64,000 nucleotides of DNA from Nonomuraea guangzhouensis (GTDB lineage: Bacteria > Actinomycetota > Actinomycetes > Streptosporangiales > Streptosporangiaceae). This document shows, piece by piece, positions 9,123 through 17,770 of this stretch. A program made the translations under genes and the position numbers. The stretch spans positions 124,001-188,000 of the forward strand of contig NZ_JAHKRM010000004.1 of assembly GCF_019396345.1 (NCBI RefSeq), written 5' to 3'. Below the pieces are notes generated by a model, which made no database searches, was not told the origin of the DNA, and saw only the letters and a program-made list of their open reading frames with translations. Position 1 is the first letter of the stretch. Each line of letters starts with the position of its first letter.

Positions 9123-9419
9123 ATGCTGCGCTGGTTCCGGGTCGTGGCGGTGGCCGAGGCTTGCTCGTGGGCGGGGCTGCTGGTCGGGATGTTCTTCAAG
9201 TACGTGGCCGCGACCGGCGAGCTCGGGGTCAAGGTGTTCGGGCCGATCCACGGGGCGCTGTTCGTGCTGTACGTGGTCGGAGTGTTGCTCTCGGCGCGAG
9301 AGGCGGGCTGGAGCCGAGGCGCGGTGGTGCTGGGCCTGGCGTGCGCGGTGCCGCCGTTCACCTCACTGTGGTTCGAACGGCGGATGGCGGCGCGCGCGGT
9401 GGCCGGCCAACCCGCCTGA
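9123..9419 (+). CDS. DUF3817-type small membrane protein
   Basis: 98-aa protein with three hydrophobic helices. RWFRVVAVAEACSWAGLLVGM and KVFGPIHGALFVLY match the DUF3817 pattern (conserved Glu in helix 1, GPxHG in helix 2). The ATG at 9123 follows GGGTGGGG. The function of the family is unknown. It stands alone after the LCP gene, and a short spacer separates it from the GH36 gene. Confidence 0.82.
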   Translation: MLRWFRVVAVAEACSWAGLLVGMFFKYVAATGELGVKVFGPIHGALFVLYVVGVLLSAREAGWSRGAVVLGLACAVPPFTSLWFERRMAARAVAGQPA

Positions 9420-9546
9420 CGGTTGAGCGTGTTCGTGCACCCGCCAACGGCGGCACCTGCTCGCCGGTCGGCGAGCGCCTCGTGCGAACCTCTTACACGG
9501 AAGCGGCGGGCCCGGTGCCCGTCCGAGTGTGAGGAGTCCCCCCAAC

Positions 9547-11625
9547 GTGTCCCCCGTGATTCTCTCCGCCGCAGGCGCCTGTCTCGTCCTTGACGTCGCG
9601 GGCTCCGGCCTGCCGCGGGTGCGCCATTTCGGTGCCGACCTCGGCGCGGTCGCCGAGCCGCATCTCCTGCCCGCGCTGGCGTCGCTGACGCCCGCGCCGC
9701 CGCTGGTGCCGGTCCAGGGCGACAGCTGGTACGGCAGGCCGGGCCTGGCCGGAGCCCGTACGTCCGGGAATTGGCCGGTCAGGTGGAGCCTTGAAGGCCC
9801 AGTGGAGACCCGGGCCGTGCCTGGTTCGGGCGGCAGCGTGACCGTGACCGCGTCCGACGAGCGGGCCGGGCTCCGGCTGGTGAGCGAGCTGGCCATGGAC
9901 GCCCAAGGTGTGGTCACGATGCGGCACGCGCTGACCAACACCGCCGCCGACCCGTACCGCGTGGACGGGTTGACCTGCGCGTTGCCGCTGCCCGCGCGGG
10001 CGGATGAGCTGCTCGACTTCACCGGGCGGTGGGCGCTGGAGAAGGTGCCGCAGCGCAGGCCGCTGGCCTACGGCGTCTGGTCGCGGGAGAACCGGCGCGG
10101 CCGCACCGGCCACGACAGCACGGGCCTGCTGGTGGCGGGGACCGGCGGGTTCGGGTTCCGGCACGGCGAGGTGTGGGCGGCGCACGCCGGGTGGAGCGGC
10201 GACCACGTCCACTACGTCGAACGGCTGCAGGAGGGCGTGACGCTGCTGGCCGCGGGCGAACTGCTCGCGCCCGGCGAGATCACCCTGGGCGAGGGCGAGA
10301 CGTACGAGACCCCGCTGGTCTATTTCACCTGGTCGGACGCCGGGCTCGACGAGGCCGGCGGGCGGCTGCACGGCCACCTGCGCGCGCGTGGCCCGCGCCC
10401 GGCCCGCCCGGTCACCCTGAACAACTGGGAGGCCACCTACTTCGACCACGGCCTCGACCGGCTGCTGGCGCTGGCCGACCGGGCCGCGGAGGTGGGGATC
10501 GAGCGGTTCGTCCTCGACGACGGCTGGTTCCGCCACCGTCGCGACGACCGGGCCGGGCTCGGCGACTGGTACGTGGACGAGCAGGTGTGGCCCGACGGGC
10601 TGCACCCGCTGGCCGCGCACGTACGCAAGCACGGCATGCAGTTCGGGCTCTGGTTCGAGCCGGAGATGATCAATCTCGACTCCGACCTCGCCCGCGAGCA
10701 CCCCGAATGGGTGCTCGGCCGCGCCGACCGGCTCCCGCCGCCGCAGCGCAACCAGCACGTGCTCGACCTGGCCCGGGCGGAGGTCTTCGACTACCTGCTG
10801 GAACGGATCGACACGCTGGTCGGCGAGTACGCGCTGGACTACATCAAGTGGGACCACAACCGCGATATCGCCGAGCCCGTCCACGACGGCGTGGCGGGCG
10901 TGCACGCGCAGACCCTGGCGGCCTACCGGCTGATCGACGAGCTGCGCCGGCGCCATCCCGGGCTGGAGATCGAGTCGTGCTCGTCCGGCGGCGCGCGCGT
11001 CGACTACGGCATCCTGGCCCGTACCGACCGGGTCTGGACCTCCGACAGCAACGACGCGCTCGACCGGCAGGCCATCCAGCGCTGGACCGGCCTGCTCGTG
11101 CCGCCGGAGCTGATGGGCAGCCATGTCGGCGCGCCCCGCGACCACGTCACCGGCCGGTCGCTGCCGCTGTCGTTCCGGTGCGCCACCGCGCTGTTCGGTC
11201 ACATGGGCGTCGAGTGGGACCTGACGTCGGCGAGCGACGCCGAACGCGAGGAGCTGGCCGAGTGGATCGCCCTGCACAAGCGGCTGCGGCCGACGCTGCA
11301 CGGCGGGACCGTTGTCCGTGCCGACCATCCCGACCCGGCGGTGCTGCTTCACGGCGTCGTCCAGGGCGGGCACGCGGTGTTCGCCTGCGTCCAGCTCGCC
11401 TCCCGCGTGGCCACGGGCCCGGCCCCGCTGCGCCTGCCCGGACTCGATCCCGAGGCTGTCTACGAGGTGCGGGTGGCGGGCCGCCTGCCCTCAGGTGTCG
11501 CGCTGCCGGAGTGGACGGCCGCCCCGGTACGCCTGCAGGGCTCGGTCCTGGCCGGGCTCGGGCTGCCGTCCCCGGCGTTGAAGCCCGCCACCGCGCTGGT
11601 CATCGAGCTGGAGCTGGTGCGCTGA
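9547..11625 (+). CDS. Alpha-galactosidase, glycoside hydrolase family 36
   Basis: 692-aa GH36 enzyme hydrolysing terminal alpha-1,6-galactose (melibiose/raffinose type). It has an N-terminal beta-sandwich and a central TIM barrel (NNWEATYFDH, FVLDDGWF, LWFEPEMIN). The nucleophile is the Asp of YIKWDHNRD and the acid/base the Asp of VWTSDSNDALDR; the substrate loop ESCSSGGARVD is present. There is no signal peptide, so it acts in the cytoplasm. Start GTG 9547 has GAGGAG 10 nt upstream; an earlier in-frame GTG (9529) overlaps that site. Its 3' end overlaps the convergent AraC gene by 26 nt. Confidence 0.95.
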   Translation: MSPVILSAAGACLVLDVAGSGLPRVRHFGADLGAVAEPHLLPALASLTPAPPLVPVQGDSWYGRPGLAGARTSGNWPVRWSLEGPVETRAVPGSGGSVTVTASDERAGLRLVSELAMDAQGVVTMRHALTNTAADPYRVDGLTCALPLPARADELLDFTGRWALEKVPQRRPLAYGVWSRENRRGRTGHDSTGLLVAGTGGFGFRHGEVWAAHAGWSGDHVHYVERLQEGVTLLAAGELLAPGEITLGEGETYETPLVYFTWSDAGLDEAGGRLHGHLRARGPRPARPVTLNNWEATYFDHGLDRLLALADRAAEVGIERFVLDDGWFRHRRDDRAGLGDWYVDEQVWPDGLHPLAAHVRKHGMQFGLWFEPEMINLDSDLAREHPEWVLGRADRLPPPQRNQHVLDLARAEVFDYLLERIDTLVGEYALDYIKWDHNRDIAEPVHDGVAGVHAQTLAAYRLIDELRRRHPGLEIESCSSGGARVDYGILARTDRVWTSDSNDALDRQAIQRWTGLLVPPELMGSHVGAPRDHVTGRSLPLSFRCATALFGHMGVEWDLTSASDAEREELAEWIALHKRLRPTLHGGTVVRADHPDPAVLLHGVVQGGHAVFACVQLASRVATGPAPLRLPGLDPEAVYEVRVAGRLPSGVALPEWTAAPVRLQGSVLAGLGLPSPALKPATALVIELELVR

Positions 11626-12427
11626 ACCTGGCCCGGTAGTCGGACGGGCTCATCGCGAAGGACTGCCGGAAGCGGCGGCTGGCGTAGTTGGGGTCGCTCC
11701 ACCCCACCTGCCTGCCGATCGCCGCGACCGGCAGGTCCGTCTCGATGAGCAACGCCGCCGCCCGTTCGGCGCGCAGCCGGTTCAGGTAGGCCATCGGCGA
11801 GATCCCGAGCTGGGCGGTGAACGTCCTGGCCAGGTGCGCGGACGAGACGTGCGCGAGCGCCGCCAGGTCGTCCACCGACCAGCTCCGCCGCGGGTCGCCC
11901 TCCAGCTCCCGCACGGCCAGCAGCACGGCGGGGTGCGTCCCCGCGCCGCGGGCGGCGGGTTCGCCGAGCGAGGCCGCGGCGCCGCCCAGCAGGCACAGCA
12001 GGGCTCCCACCTGCGTGATGTGCCCGCCCACCGCCGCAGGAAGCGCGGCCTCCACCACCGCGAGCGCCCCGCCGTCCAGCCGCGAGACGTGTCCCGAGGT
12101 GTGCAGCAGCCGGCCGATGTGCGGTTCGGCCCGCAGCCAGGCCAGCTCCCGCTGGAACATCTCCGGACCGACGTACACGTTGTGCACCACCAGCTCACGG
12201 CACTCGCGGTAGCCGTGCCAGTCGCCGGGCCGCAGCAGCGCGACCGAGCCGCGGCTCAGCTCCTGCTCCCCGGTGACCGAGACGTGCGTGGCCGTGCCGC
12301 TGACGACCACGGCCAGCTCCAGGAAGTCGTGGCTGTGCGCGCCGTTGTCGGCCGCCAGCTCGTGCCGCTCGGCCACCACGGCGGGCCGGTCGGGGGTGAA
12401 GACGTCATCTCGTCGTACGCGGTGCAC
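11600..12427 (-). CDS. AraC-family transcriptional regulator with cupin sensor domain
   Basis: 275-aa regulator. The N-terminal cupin-like ligand pocket (HSHDFLELAVVVSGTATH) is followed by the paired AraC HTH (SVDDLAALAHVSSAHLARTF, then IGRQVGWSDPNYASRRFRQSF). The second motif matches the PS00041-type signature. It is divergent from the PhyH dioxygenase gene 101 bp away, so regulation of that gene is likely. Its end overlaps the GH36 end, which allows antisense interference between the two. Confidence 0.92.
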   Translation of the reverse strand: MHRVRRDDVFTPDRPAVVAERHELAADNGAHSHDFLELAVVVSGTATHVSVTGEQELSRGSVALLRPGDWHGYRECRELVVHNVYVGPEMFQRELAWLRAEPHIGRLLHTSGHVSRLDGGALAVVEAALPAAVGGHITQVGALLCLLGGAAASLGEPAARGAGTHPAVLLAVRELEGDPRRSWSVDDLAALAHVSSAHLARTFTAQLGISPMAYLNRLRAERAAALLIETDLPVAAIGRQVGWSDPNYASRRFRQSFAMSPSDYRARFSAPAPAR

Positions 12428-12528
12428 ATCAGGATTGTGCTATGCCCGAGCATCCCCGTCCTAGCCTGCCCCCTGGTCGCCCGGCAAGAGTAGAGGCACA
12501 TCGACAGGCATCGACAAGGGAGAAGGAC

Positions 12529-13284
12529 ATGCTCGACGACGCTCAGGTGGCCGCCTACCGGCGTGACGGTTTCATCCACGTGCCGCAGGTGATCTCGCGG
12601 CCGGAGGCGGAGCGGTACGCCAAGGCGGCGCTGGCCGCGCGGGAGACCGTGCGGGACAACCGCGAGGGCGGCGCCGTCTTCGTCCAGTTGCTCCAGCTCT
12701 GGCAGCAGGACGAGACGCTCCGCGAGCTCACCCTGCATCCGGGGCTCGCCGCGATCGCGACCCGCCTGGCGGGCGTGCCGTTGCGGCTCTGGCACGACCA
12801 GTTGCTGATCAAGCAGCCGCACAACGGCGCGGCCACCGAGTTCCACCAGGACCAGCCGTACTGGCCGCACACCGGCTCGCGGCACGCCCTGTCGGCCTGG
12901 ATCGCGCTGGTCGACGTGCCTGTCGAGCGGGGCTGCATGACGTTCCTGCCCGGCTCGCACGACCTCCAGGACCTGCGCGCCCAGGACCTGGAGGACGAGC
13001 ATGATCTCTTCCGGGTGGCGCCCGAGCTGCGGTGGCGGCAGCGGGTGACCGTCCCGTTGAAGGCGGGAGACTGCACCTTCCACAACTCGTACCTGGCGCA
13101 CACCGCCACGCCCAACTTCACCGACGACCCGCGCATCGCGCACGTGGTCATCTACATGGACGCCGACGCGGTCTTCGCCGCCGAACCGGCGCACGTGCTG
13201 ACCGACCCCCTCGGCCTCACCCCCGGCCGGCCCCTGCCCGACGAGCACTTCCCGCCCTTTTCCGCCGGCACCTCGACGCCCTGA
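12529..13284 (+). CDS. Phytanoyl-CoA dioxygenase (PhyH) family Fe(II)/2-oxoglutarate oxygenase
   Basis: 251-aa non-haem iron oxygenase. The His-x-Asp iron ligands are in TEFHQDQPYW, and the distal His is in the C-terminal NSYLAHTA stretch, with Arg of DDPRIAH as likely 2-oxoglutarate contact. The start ATG 12529 has GGGAGAAGG 4-5 nt upstream. Family members hydroxylate diverse small molecules, so the substrate is unknown. AraC control from the divergent gene is likely. A perfect 11-bp hairpin follows the stop. Confidence 0.9.
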   Translation: MLDDAQVAAYRRDGFIHVPQVISRPEAERYAKAALAARETVRDNREGGAVFVQLLQLWQQDETLRELTLHPGLAAIATRLAGVPLRLWHDQLLIKQPHNGAATEFHQDQPYWPHTGSRHALSAWIALVDVPVERGCMTFLPGSHDLQDLRAQDLEDEHDLFRVAPELRWRQRVTVPLKAGDCTFHNSYLAHTATPNFTDDPRIAHVVIYMDADAVFAAEPAHVLTDPLGLTPGRPLPDEHFPPFSAGTSTP

Positions 13285-13319
13285 CCCGCCACCGACCAGC
13301 CAGGTCGCCCTGGCGAGGT

Positions 13320-13349
13320 GGGGTCTCGGGCTGCTGCCCCCGAGACCCC
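13320..13349. terminator. Intrinsic-type hairpin between convergent genes
   Basis: Perfect 11-bp stem GGGGTCTCGGG/CCCGAGACCCC with loop CTGCTGCC. It sits between the PhyH stop (13284) and the convergent I36 stop (13356), so it can serve both. As usual in actinomycetes there is no T-tract. Confidence 0.75.
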
Positions 13350-13355
13350 GCTGCG

Positions 13356-13706
13356 TCAGCCGCAGGTGCCCCGCCTGGCAGAACGGGAGTCCAAGCCGAG
13401 GTCGCGGACCGTCTCCCCGCCGGCGATCTGCCAGCGCTCACCTTGGAAGTACGGGTAAGCGTAGAAGCACCAGAGGCCGCCGGTCTGGTTCTGTACGGCG
13501 CGCACGGGCGGTTCCAGGTATGGATCGTCGCCGAAGAGCAGCTTGAGCTCACCCTTGCCGGACGGTTCCGTCCAGGCACACACTCCGTAAATCCTGGGGC
13601 ACGGCAGTGGGTCATCGGCGTGGGCGGCGGATGCGGGCAGCGCCAGACTGGCCGCGGCCGTCGCGATTGCCGCGGTCAGTGACATACGGCGGAACAGGTT
13701 CCTCAC
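13356..13706 (-). CDS. Secreted I36-type (peptidase inhibitor / crystallin-like) protein
   Basis: 116-aa exported protein. The signal peptide (RRMSLTAAIATAAASLALPA) ends near ASAAHA-DDP. The mature part resembles peptidase inhibitor family I36 (Streptomyces metalloproteinase inhibitor, beta/gamma-crystallin fold): an early Cys pair, GVCAWTEPSGKGE, and WCFYAYPYFQGERWQ. Start GTG 13706 is chosen for AGGAGAG 8-9 nt upstream. A second member of the family is at 36185-36541. Inhibitor function is a family inference. Confidence 0.75.
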   Translation of the reverse strand: MRNLFRRMSLTAAIATAAASLALPASAAHADDPLPCPRIYGVCAWTEPSGKGELKLLFGDDPYLEPPVRAVQNQTGGLWCFYAYPYFQGERWQIAGGETVRDLGLDSRSARRGTCG

Positions 13707-13996
13707 AACGTCTCGCTCTCCTGTCGATGGGATGAGCCATTCATGCCGTAACAAAACGTAACACTATGGCGACGGAGAGCTATGAAATGGCGGCAAGAAG
13801 GCCCTTTCCCATCCGGCAGGCGCGACATTCTGTGACTCAGGGATCACGACGGGCGCAGCGTCGGGACATGGGGTCCGCGCCTGGGTTCTTGGGGCGGCAC
13901 CCGCACCGAGTCTCGATGCCAGGAAGACAGATACCCACCCCACCTGGGCTTATGGTCCCGTACGATCCCCTGCGGCCAGGGTCGTGCGGGTCGATC

Positions 13997-14020
13997 GTCA
14001 CCCAGTCAGTCACTCGGAAT
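13997..14020. repeat. 24-bp repeat copy 1 (integrase-3'-end type)
   Basis: Sequence of the form GTCACYCAGTYDGTCACTCRGRAK, itself two GTCACTCAG half-units in tandem. Copies 2 and 3 are at 15823 and 19808. This copy overlaps the stop codon of the DUF5919 regulator; copy 3 begins at the integrase stop. Confidence 0.75.
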
Positions 14021-14782
14021 CTGGCCCGTGGGCTGGGGTTGCTGCCACACGTCACGACCGTTGCTCCACAGCTCAGAGGCATGGTAGGCGAACCGGTCGA
14101 ACAACCCGTCGTCCTGGTACCGCCGCAGATGGAGCATCGGCGAGTCGTGCCCGACGAGCTTGGCCAGGTGGGGGGTGACGAGCATCTCCGCGTCGAACCG
14201 GAACACGCTCATGGCGATGTGCTCGTCACCAAACCGGGCCTCGATGCCGGGGACGTCTCGTAGCTGCTCGATCTCCGACAGCGTGATCCGGATGCGCGTG
14301 GAGACGGTCAGCGGGACGTTCTCCACCTCTTCACGGCGGCGGGTGACCTCGGTCTCCGGGTCGCCGACGAGGAACCGGATCTTGCAGCCCTGCTGGGCCT
14401 TCCGCTTGAGTACCTTCGCCAGGTTCGGGTGTTCCAGCCACAGGAAGTAGTTCGTGTAACCGGCGAACACGATCTCGTTTCGTGCCGAGTTGATGAGATT
14501 GCGCCAGATTGATTTCGGACATGCGGAGCGATATGGATAAACGGTCAAGACCTCCTTGTCCGGTCCCGTTTTCACCGTATTGCGAATTGCGTCTGGCCAT
14601 AGCACGGCTGTCTCAACTCCTAGTGCCTCTGCGGCGGCCCATTGGTGTCGCGTGTGCGGAATACGCATTTCGTCCTGCAACCAGCGTTCCACCGTCTTGA
14701 CGTCCACGCCGCATCGGTCGGCCAAGTTCTGGTTCGTGACCTGGGCGTTCAGCATCGCGCTGCGTAGGGGGACGTTGGCCAC
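14006..14782 (-). CDS. XRE-type HTH regulator with DUF5919 / phospholipase-D-like domain
   Basis: 258-aa protein. The N-terminal HTH (NAQVTNQNLADRCGVDVKTV, residues about 12-31, then ERWLQDEMRIPHTRHQWAAA) is followed by a PLD-like domain that senses or binds nucleic acid or phosphate groups (NEIVFAGYTNYFLWLE, GCKIRFLVGDPETEV). This architecture is common on actinobacterial integrative elements beside small orphan genes, as here. An imperfect inverted repeat upstream (14802-14847) is a likely autoregulatory site. The stop overlaps the 24-bp repeat. Confidence 0.85.
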   Translation of the reverse strand: MANVPLRSAMLNAQVTNQNLADRCGVDVKTVERWLQDEMRIPHTRHQWAAAEALGVETAVLWPDAIRNTVKTGPDKEVLTVYPYRSACPKSIWRNLINSARNEIVFAGYTNYFLWLEHPNLAKVLKRKAQQGCKIRFLVGDPETEVTRRREEVENVPLTVSTRIRITLSEIEQLRDVPGIEARFGDEHIAMSVFRFDAEMLVTPHLAKLVGHDSPMLHLRRYQDDGLFDRFAYHASELWSNGRDVWQQPQPTGQIPSD

Positions 14783-14801
14783 GGTACACCTCGAAGCGGA
14801 G

Positions 14802-14847
14802 GACGTCAGGGACGTTTCGAGCGTAACTCCATAACGTCCTGGACGTC
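14802..14847. promoter_or_regulatory. Putative operator: 15-bp inverted repeat rich in GACGT
   Basis: 14802-14816 (GACGTCAGGGACGTT) and the complement of 14833-14847 (GACGTCCAGGACGTT) differ at two positions and form an inverted repeat around a 16-nt centre. It lies between the divergent DUF5919 regulator and the small-gene string. A TATAAC -10-like hexamer follows at about 14850. Confidence 0.55.
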
Positions 14848-14894
14848 TTTATAACGCGGTGGGTTCGTAACGCTTGGGTAAGCACGCTGTTCCC

Positions 14895-15110
14895 ATGTCC
14901 ACACCGGTAATTCTCGAAGACCTCCAGGCGGCCTTTCCTGGTTGGTGCATTTGGCGTAGTTCTGCGGGGCGTCTCTGGGCGACTCGAAACGGCCGGCACC
15001 TTTCTCGGCGAGAGGTAGATCATGGACTCTGCCAGACAATCGATGCGGATGACGTCGCCCAACTCGCCGAGCAGTTGAAGGATCAGGACGCGGCGGAGCA
15101 GGCGCTGTGA
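14895..15110 (+). CDS. Small hypothetical protein (mobile-element type)
   Basis: 71-aa cytoplasmic protein of unknown function, with the pattern LEDLQAAFPGWCIWRSSAGR followed by WATRNGRHLSRREVDHGL. Trp/Cys-rich small proteins like this often accompany XRE regulators on actinobacterial integrative elements. There is no clear Shine-Dalgarno; an in-frame TTG lies at 14874. Its stop overlaps the next start by 4 nt (GTGA), so it heads a coupled three-gene string. Confidence 0.6.
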   Translation: MSTPVILEDLQAAFPGWCIWRSSAGRLWATRNGRHLSRREVDHGLCQTIDADDVAQLAEQLKDQDAAEQAL

Positions 15111-15433
15111 GCCCGTCTTCGTCCCGATCGGAGACGCACGCCGCCGTTGCCCTGGCCGATGCCCTCGCCGCTCAAGGCGTCTCCGCGGACGTGCACGACG
15201 GCTATGGCCTGGCACTGGTGTCCGTCTGGGTCGGGCTGGTCGTCTGGTGCCACGGTGGGCGGTACTGGTGGCGTGCAGGGTGGGATGAAAAGCGACAGCG
15301 AGTCATCTACGCCTGGCATCCCTCCATCGAACCTGCTCGGGCCGCCCACCGAATCGCACTGCGCTATGCGCAACTGCGGATCTCCCACCCACCTTCGGCA
15401 CTGATCGTTGAAGCACCACAGGAAACGGCATGA
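15107..15433 (+). CDS. Small hypothetical protein
   Basis: 108-aa protein of unknown function, starting at a GTG that overlaps the previous stop (GTGA). Residues 35-65 are Trp/Tyr-rich (LVVWCHGGRYWWRAGW) and a helix with Arg/Ala follows. There is no signal peptide. It ends in an ATGA overlap with the next gene. The string of three overlapping orphans is divergent from the DUF5919 regulator, which probably controls it. Confidence 0.6.
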   Translation: MSPSSSRSETHAAVALADALAAQGVSADVHDGYGLALVSVWVGLVVWCHGGRYWWRAGWDEKRQRVIYAWHPSIEPARAAHRIALRYAQLRISHPPSALIVEAPQETA

Positions 15434-15672
15434 GCGTCGGGAAGTCGTGGCAGCAGCCGGGATGCCGTGTTGTGATCTCCAGCATGGAGCACAGCCCAAT
15501 GACAACACGGGCCTTCGGATCCTTGATCACCGGCCGCACCGGCGAAGTGGTCTCCGTCATGCGCCATGGTCGCCTCGCCTTCGTCAAGCTCGACGGGCCG
15601 CAGCAGGATCTGCCCAACGGGATGCGACGCTGGATGATGCACTGGGATGACCTCACCGAGGTGCCCCGGTAG
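15430..15672 (+). CDS. Small hypothetical protein
   Basis: 80-aa protein of unknown function, starting at an ATGA overlap. GSLITGRTGEVVSVMRHGRL followed by AFVKLDG looks like a short SH3/KOW-like beta-barrel (inference). It is the last gene of the coupled trio; 150 bp downstream lies the second 24-bp repeat. Confidence 0.55.
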   Translation: MSVGKSWQQPGCRVVISSMEHSPMTTRAFGSLITGRTGEVVSVMRHGRLAFVKLDGPQQDLPNGMRRWMMHWDDLTEVPR

Positions 15673-15822
15673 CCCGGTGGTCCAGGGCTGAGGAACAAAG
15701 CTCTGGACCGTCGATCGCCCCCAGGCACATGAGTAGGGAGCGGGATCATGGCTGATTCCAGCTCCCACCTGGGCGTACAGTCCACGACGGTCCCTCGGAG
15801 TCCAGGGCTGTTCGGAGCGATT

Positions 15823-15846
15823 GTCACTCAGTTGGTCACTCAGAAT
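15823..15846. repeat. 24-bp repeat copy 2
   Basis: GTCACTCAGTTGGTCACTC then AGAAT. It overlaps the stop codon of the UTRA regulator and differs from copy 3 at only a few positions. Confidence 0.75.
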
Positions 15847-16636
15847 TCGTCGCAGCCGGAGACCTGTCCGATCGGGAAAATGTGCCGGTTGGCGGCACAG
15901 ATCGTCTCAAGGACGTGAATGGGCGTGCCCTCGGTGGAGTAGCTCGCCCGGAGGACCTGAACGATCCACTCGCTGGGCTCCAGCTCCAACGTCTCCCGCT
16001 CGAAGGGTGTCGGCGGCCTGGCGGTCAGGTTCTCTTCCGCGTGACCGAACGTGTAGCCCAGGGCGGTCAAGGCGGACTGGAATGACGGCTGCATAAACTC
16101 GGGCTCAGCCAGCCTGGTATCGCCGAACAGATCGGCGCAAAAGTAGCTGGTCACGATCCTCACCGGCACGTCGTTGGCCACCATCATCTTGCGCCTGGCG
16201 ACGATCTCCGCGCCTGGCCCGACACGGAGGCAGGCCGCCACGTGATCACTGGCAGGCTCCAGTCCGACGTACAGCATCCGCCGGTCGGCCTTGAGCCGCT
16301 GCCGCTCCGCGAGGAAAGTGACTTGGCGCCCCGTACCGCTGGCTCGATTGGCAAGGCGCGCTGGACCAGCACCCTGGATGCCGGAGACGCTGGCCCTTCT
16401 GGTGCGCGGGCCGCTGGCCCTCTCCTCACCTGCGAGATGCGGCCGGGAGATACGCCCAAGCGCCCGGCGATCTCTTCCAGGCTCATGCCGGACTCGCGTG
16501 CCTCGGCGATCACCTGGCGTCGCATCCTCGCCGCTTCGGTGACCAAGCTGAGATTGTGTGGCCCGACCGAGGTGTCCACTCCCTCTTCGGATACCGCTGC
16601 CCGGCGGCTTTCATGCGGCCCACACCCATGCCGCAC
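15840..16636 (-). pseudogene. HTH-UTRA (GntR-like) regulator broken by a one-base frameshift
   Basis: Two overlapping reading frames together make one regulator. The N-terminal part (16636 to about 16318) holds a sigma-4/XRE-like HTH (MRRQVIAEARESGMSLEEIA, then GRLGVSPGRISQVR) and ends in RGAKSL. Homology then continues in another frame as FLAERQRLKADRRMLYVGLE and a complete UTRA effector domain (ARRKMMVANDVPVRIVTSYF, TARPPTPFERETLELEP, TPIHVLETICAANRHIFPI). One missing base in the run at 16314-16318 explains the break. A start near GTG 16579 is plausible. Sequencing error is the alternative to true decay. The HTH is not a classical GntR winged helix, which makes the architecture unusual. Confidence 0.72.
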
Positions 16637-16713
16637 AGATGGAGTTGGCGCCGACCGAGGGACACGAACAATGCGGTGTCGGGGGCGGGGGTACGGACCT
16701 CAGCCCGCATTCT
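16560..16713. repeat. Leader repeat R1 (about 150 bp), between the HTH-UTRA gene and the DUF6414-like gene
   Basis: Homologous to 17889-18035 over its whole length. It covers the 5' end of the HTH-UTRA gene (CCCGACCGAGGTG) and its upstream region through CCGACCGAGGGACAC to CGGTGTCGGGGGCG. On the plus strand TTGGCG-N17-ACAATG could be a weak promoter for the gene at 16835. Confidence 0.7.
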
Positions 16714-16834
16714 GCACGACAACATCCCAGGGGGAGCGTTCCCGAGAACATGTCGTAATAGGAAAATTGGAACAAATCGCCCTAGTTCTCCAGTTATGGT
16801 CAGAGTGTCCTAGCGGTCATGCTATAAACGCCGC

Positions 16835-17770
16835 ATGTCCAACTATGACCTCGCGCACCCTCTGTATCTCGACACCGAAATGATGATCAGCTTTCTTGCC
16901 TTCCTGGACGGTGGAGTGGCCTACGAAACGGAGGCTGTGGATCGTACCACTAAGGGTCGCGAACTCAAAGGAGAAGGCGGTGCAAAGTTTAAGCTGCCCT
17001 CTATCAGCTCCTTCTTTGGGGGGGAAGTAAACGCCAACCTGCTTGCAAGTGGGCGCTCCGAAGATTCTTCCGAATACAAGGCTGCTAGGCAGCACACGAA
17101 TGCTAGCCTATTTAACTTCCTCTATTCATATCTCCATGAGGACAACAAGGTCGTGGCCATAAATAATCCTGATCAAATAGGAGCCTTGAGGGCCAGGCAG
17201 CTAGTGGAAATATCTGGTCGCTATGTCGGCAATCCGCTCGAAGATATACTGGCCTTTGTGGCGCAGGTGCTCCCATATCTTGATGAAATGTCTAATCCGG
17301 CGAAGAGGGAAAGGAAAAGGTCCGGCAACCCGGCTCGACGCGCGAAGGCGACCCAGGCTGCCGAAGTCGCGGGAGCAGCGGAGGATGCGCAGGCAACGCA
17401 AGAAGAGTGGACAAAAAGACTAATCCTCAAAATGAAAGAGGACCTAGAAAAGTCTCCCGTACATGACGTTGTGCTCGAGACCTTGTCTGGAATCAAGGCC
17501 GTACTGACAGTGTCTTCACTTTACTTCAATGCCACAACCAATGAGCATCTCCGCGCGGGCGAATTCACGGTTCTAGGGAAAGTCACGCGAATTCTACAGG
17601 GTGACGATACGATCAACCTCACGCGACGAACCGTTATGGGTGTTGCAGGCGCCGAAGAGGCCAGGGGTATTGTTATGAGTATGAGCGAAACTGGGCTCGA
17701 CTTTGGGGGTTCTGATCCAATAGTCGCCGCTCCTGCCGTTCAAATCCTCCCAATGGCGATCTTCGTTTGA
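16835..17770 (+). CDS. DUF6414-like protein, AT-rich accessory cargo
   Basis: 311-aa cytoplasmic protein. The N-terminus (HPLYLDTEMMISFLAFLDGG) matches the opening pattern of DUF6414 proteins, whose role is unknown; some are seen in accessory or defence regions. There is an Ala/Lys/Glu-rich coiled segment at about residues 165-215 and a beta-rich C-terminal part. Codon use is strikingly different: AT-rich third positions (AAA, ATA, TTA-type codons) at an estimated GC near 50% against about 70% around it, so it was acquired recently. It is preceded by leader repeat R1. Confidence 0.65.
   Translation: MSNYDLAHPLYLDTEMMISFLAFLDGGVAYETEAVDRTTKGRELKGEGGAKFKLPSISSFFGGEVNANLLASGRSEDSSEYKAARQHTNASLFNFLYSYLHEDNKVVAINNPDQIGALRARQLVEISGRYVGNPLEDILAFVAQVLPYLDEMSNPAKRERKRSGNPARRAKATQAAEVAGAAEDAQATQEEWTKRLILKMKEDLEKSPVHDVVLETLSGIKAVLTVSSLYFNATTNEHLRAGEFTVLGKVTRILQGDDTINLTRRTVMGVAGAEEARGIVMSMSETGLDFGGSDPIVAAPAVQILPMAIFV

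Noticed and set aside
9493..11373. 626-codon antisense frame opposite the alpha-galactosidase
   Set aside because: Low-complexity composition and no start signal. The GH36 gene on the other strand accounts for the coding pattern.
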